Assembly (NCBI RefSeq): GCF_050948175.1
Contig: NC_135207.1
Span: 5,669,501-5,733,500 of the forward strand
Length of the DNA: 64,000 nucleotides
Direction of reading: 5' to 3'
Origin: Xylocopa sonorina
Taxonomy: Eukaryota; Arthropoda; Insecta; Hymenoptera; Apidae
In this document: piece after piece, positions 63,141 to 64,000 of the stretch
Numbering within the stretch: the first letter of the stretch is position 1
How the letters are laid out: each line of letters starts with the position of its first letter
Position numbers and translations under genes: made by a program
The notes under the pieces: model-generated
Database searches by the model: none
Told to the model about the DNA's origin: nothing
The model's input: the letters and a program-made list of their open reading frames with translations, nothing else

Positions 63141-64000
63141 GTACGTACGGGGTGGAACGGGAGGTGATTTTCGAGTTAACGAACCGTTTCTCTCCGCGGC
63201 CAATCGAGGATTCGTATCGTCGCGCCTCGCTCAGGCGTTCCGCGATCGTTTTCTCGTTTTACATCCCCCAATGGCCTCGCTTCCGGCGGTTCTCTCGAAG
63301 CGCCTTCGACGAACGTGCCAACCGTCCTCCACTTTGATCTACGTAAGCCTCGATTTTTAGCGTTTCGATGGATCGTTCGTTGGGTTAATTTCTCGATGAT
63401 GAATGGTATGGATTGGTCGATGGATGGATATTATTATTTTGGTTGTATATGGAATTGTTGGTGTGGTTTATTGTAGTTGATTTATTGGGGGAATTTAAGG
63501 GTTTTAGGGATCGTTGAAAGGTCTCGTTCGCGGGGTTTGAACAGACCGCGGTTATTAGCCTCTGGTTTAGTTATTCGAAAGGAGAAACGCGTGGGATTGG
63601 GGGTGAGTGTCGCGTGAAACCGCTCGCCGTTTACGCTACTCCTTGAATAATTCCCGGTCCGCGCCACATGTCCGGGGCTCATCCAATTTTCCATCCAGCT
63701 GTGTTTGGAAACGGTCGCCCTTCGGATTACAACCGCGCGGCTTGATGGGATGAACGGGGCCGTGGCCAGAGGCTCGCGAGGCCGCAGTTGAATCGCTCTG
63801 GTCGGTGAATTTTCACCGAACAGACCGACCACTCCCGCGAAGCCTCGAATTAATTGCTCTGACAAAACTTCCTTTGATACGTTCCAGAGATCCGACGGAA
63901 TTCTTCCGAGGAGGGCCCACCCTTTGTCTTTCGAGTCGAACCATGGTACTTTGAATAGCAGACTTCTCTTTTAAAGGCCAGCAAGTTTACTTACTCGGAT
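63141..64000 (+). other. Presumed first intron of DM4/12 gene D
   Basis: From the donor at 63140/63141 to the window edge I see no exon with DM4/12 motifs. The open frame on the minus strand at 63482-63865 has no recognisable domain and is read as chance. Confidence 0.45.

Overview
The window is animal nuclear DNA, most likely from an insect. Every gene is split by short GT-AG introns, exons join cleanly in phase, and four genes belong to the insect-typical DM4/12 family. The marked change in base composition along the window fits a hymenopteran (bee, wasp or ant), but that is inference, and no rRNA, mitochondrial or other marker fixes the species.

Layout. (1) 0.27-6.46 kb, minus strand: a 17-exon P4-type phospholipid flippase of the ATP11 type, lacking only its first few residues. 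(2) 7.33-12.05 kb, plus strand, divergent from the flippase across about 0.87 kb: a 16-exon E1 subunit of mitochondrial 2-oxoglutarate dehydrogenase that differs from the usual enzyme at one active-site motif. (3) 15.11-23.02 kb, plus strand: an SLC25A32-type mitochondrial folate/FAD carrier with two competing 3' ends, a read-through end near 20.09 kb and a distal terminal exon at 22.84-23.02 kb. (4) 24.29-25.49 kb, minus strand: a complete four-exon DM4/12 gene (A), convergent with the carrier.

(5) 25.5-48.3 kb: about 23 kb with no gene I can support. It is visibly more GC-rich than the first 24 kb and holds hairpins, low-complexity DNA, a diverged repeat and one small TTAA-ended element. 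(6) 48.32-49.16 kb, minus: a second DM4/12 gene (B) with an unresolved start and no last exon found. (7) 56.13-58.89 kb, plus: a complete DM4/12 gene (C). (8) 62.97 kb to the right edge, plus: the first exon of a fourth DM4/12 gene (D).

Functionally, the left third holds three unrelated housekeeping genes: membrane lipid asymmetry, the TCA cycle, and mitochondrial cofactor import. The right part is a spread-out cluster of secreted or membrane-anchored DM4/12 paralogues of unknown function that share signal peptides, exon plan and four cysteines. I found no operon-like feature, CRISPR array, rRNA, tRNA or virus. The most interesting points are the alternative C-termini of the carrier, the altered HRH motif of the dehydrogenase, the DM4/12 cluster with its damaged-looking member, and two small elements with TTAA inverted ends.
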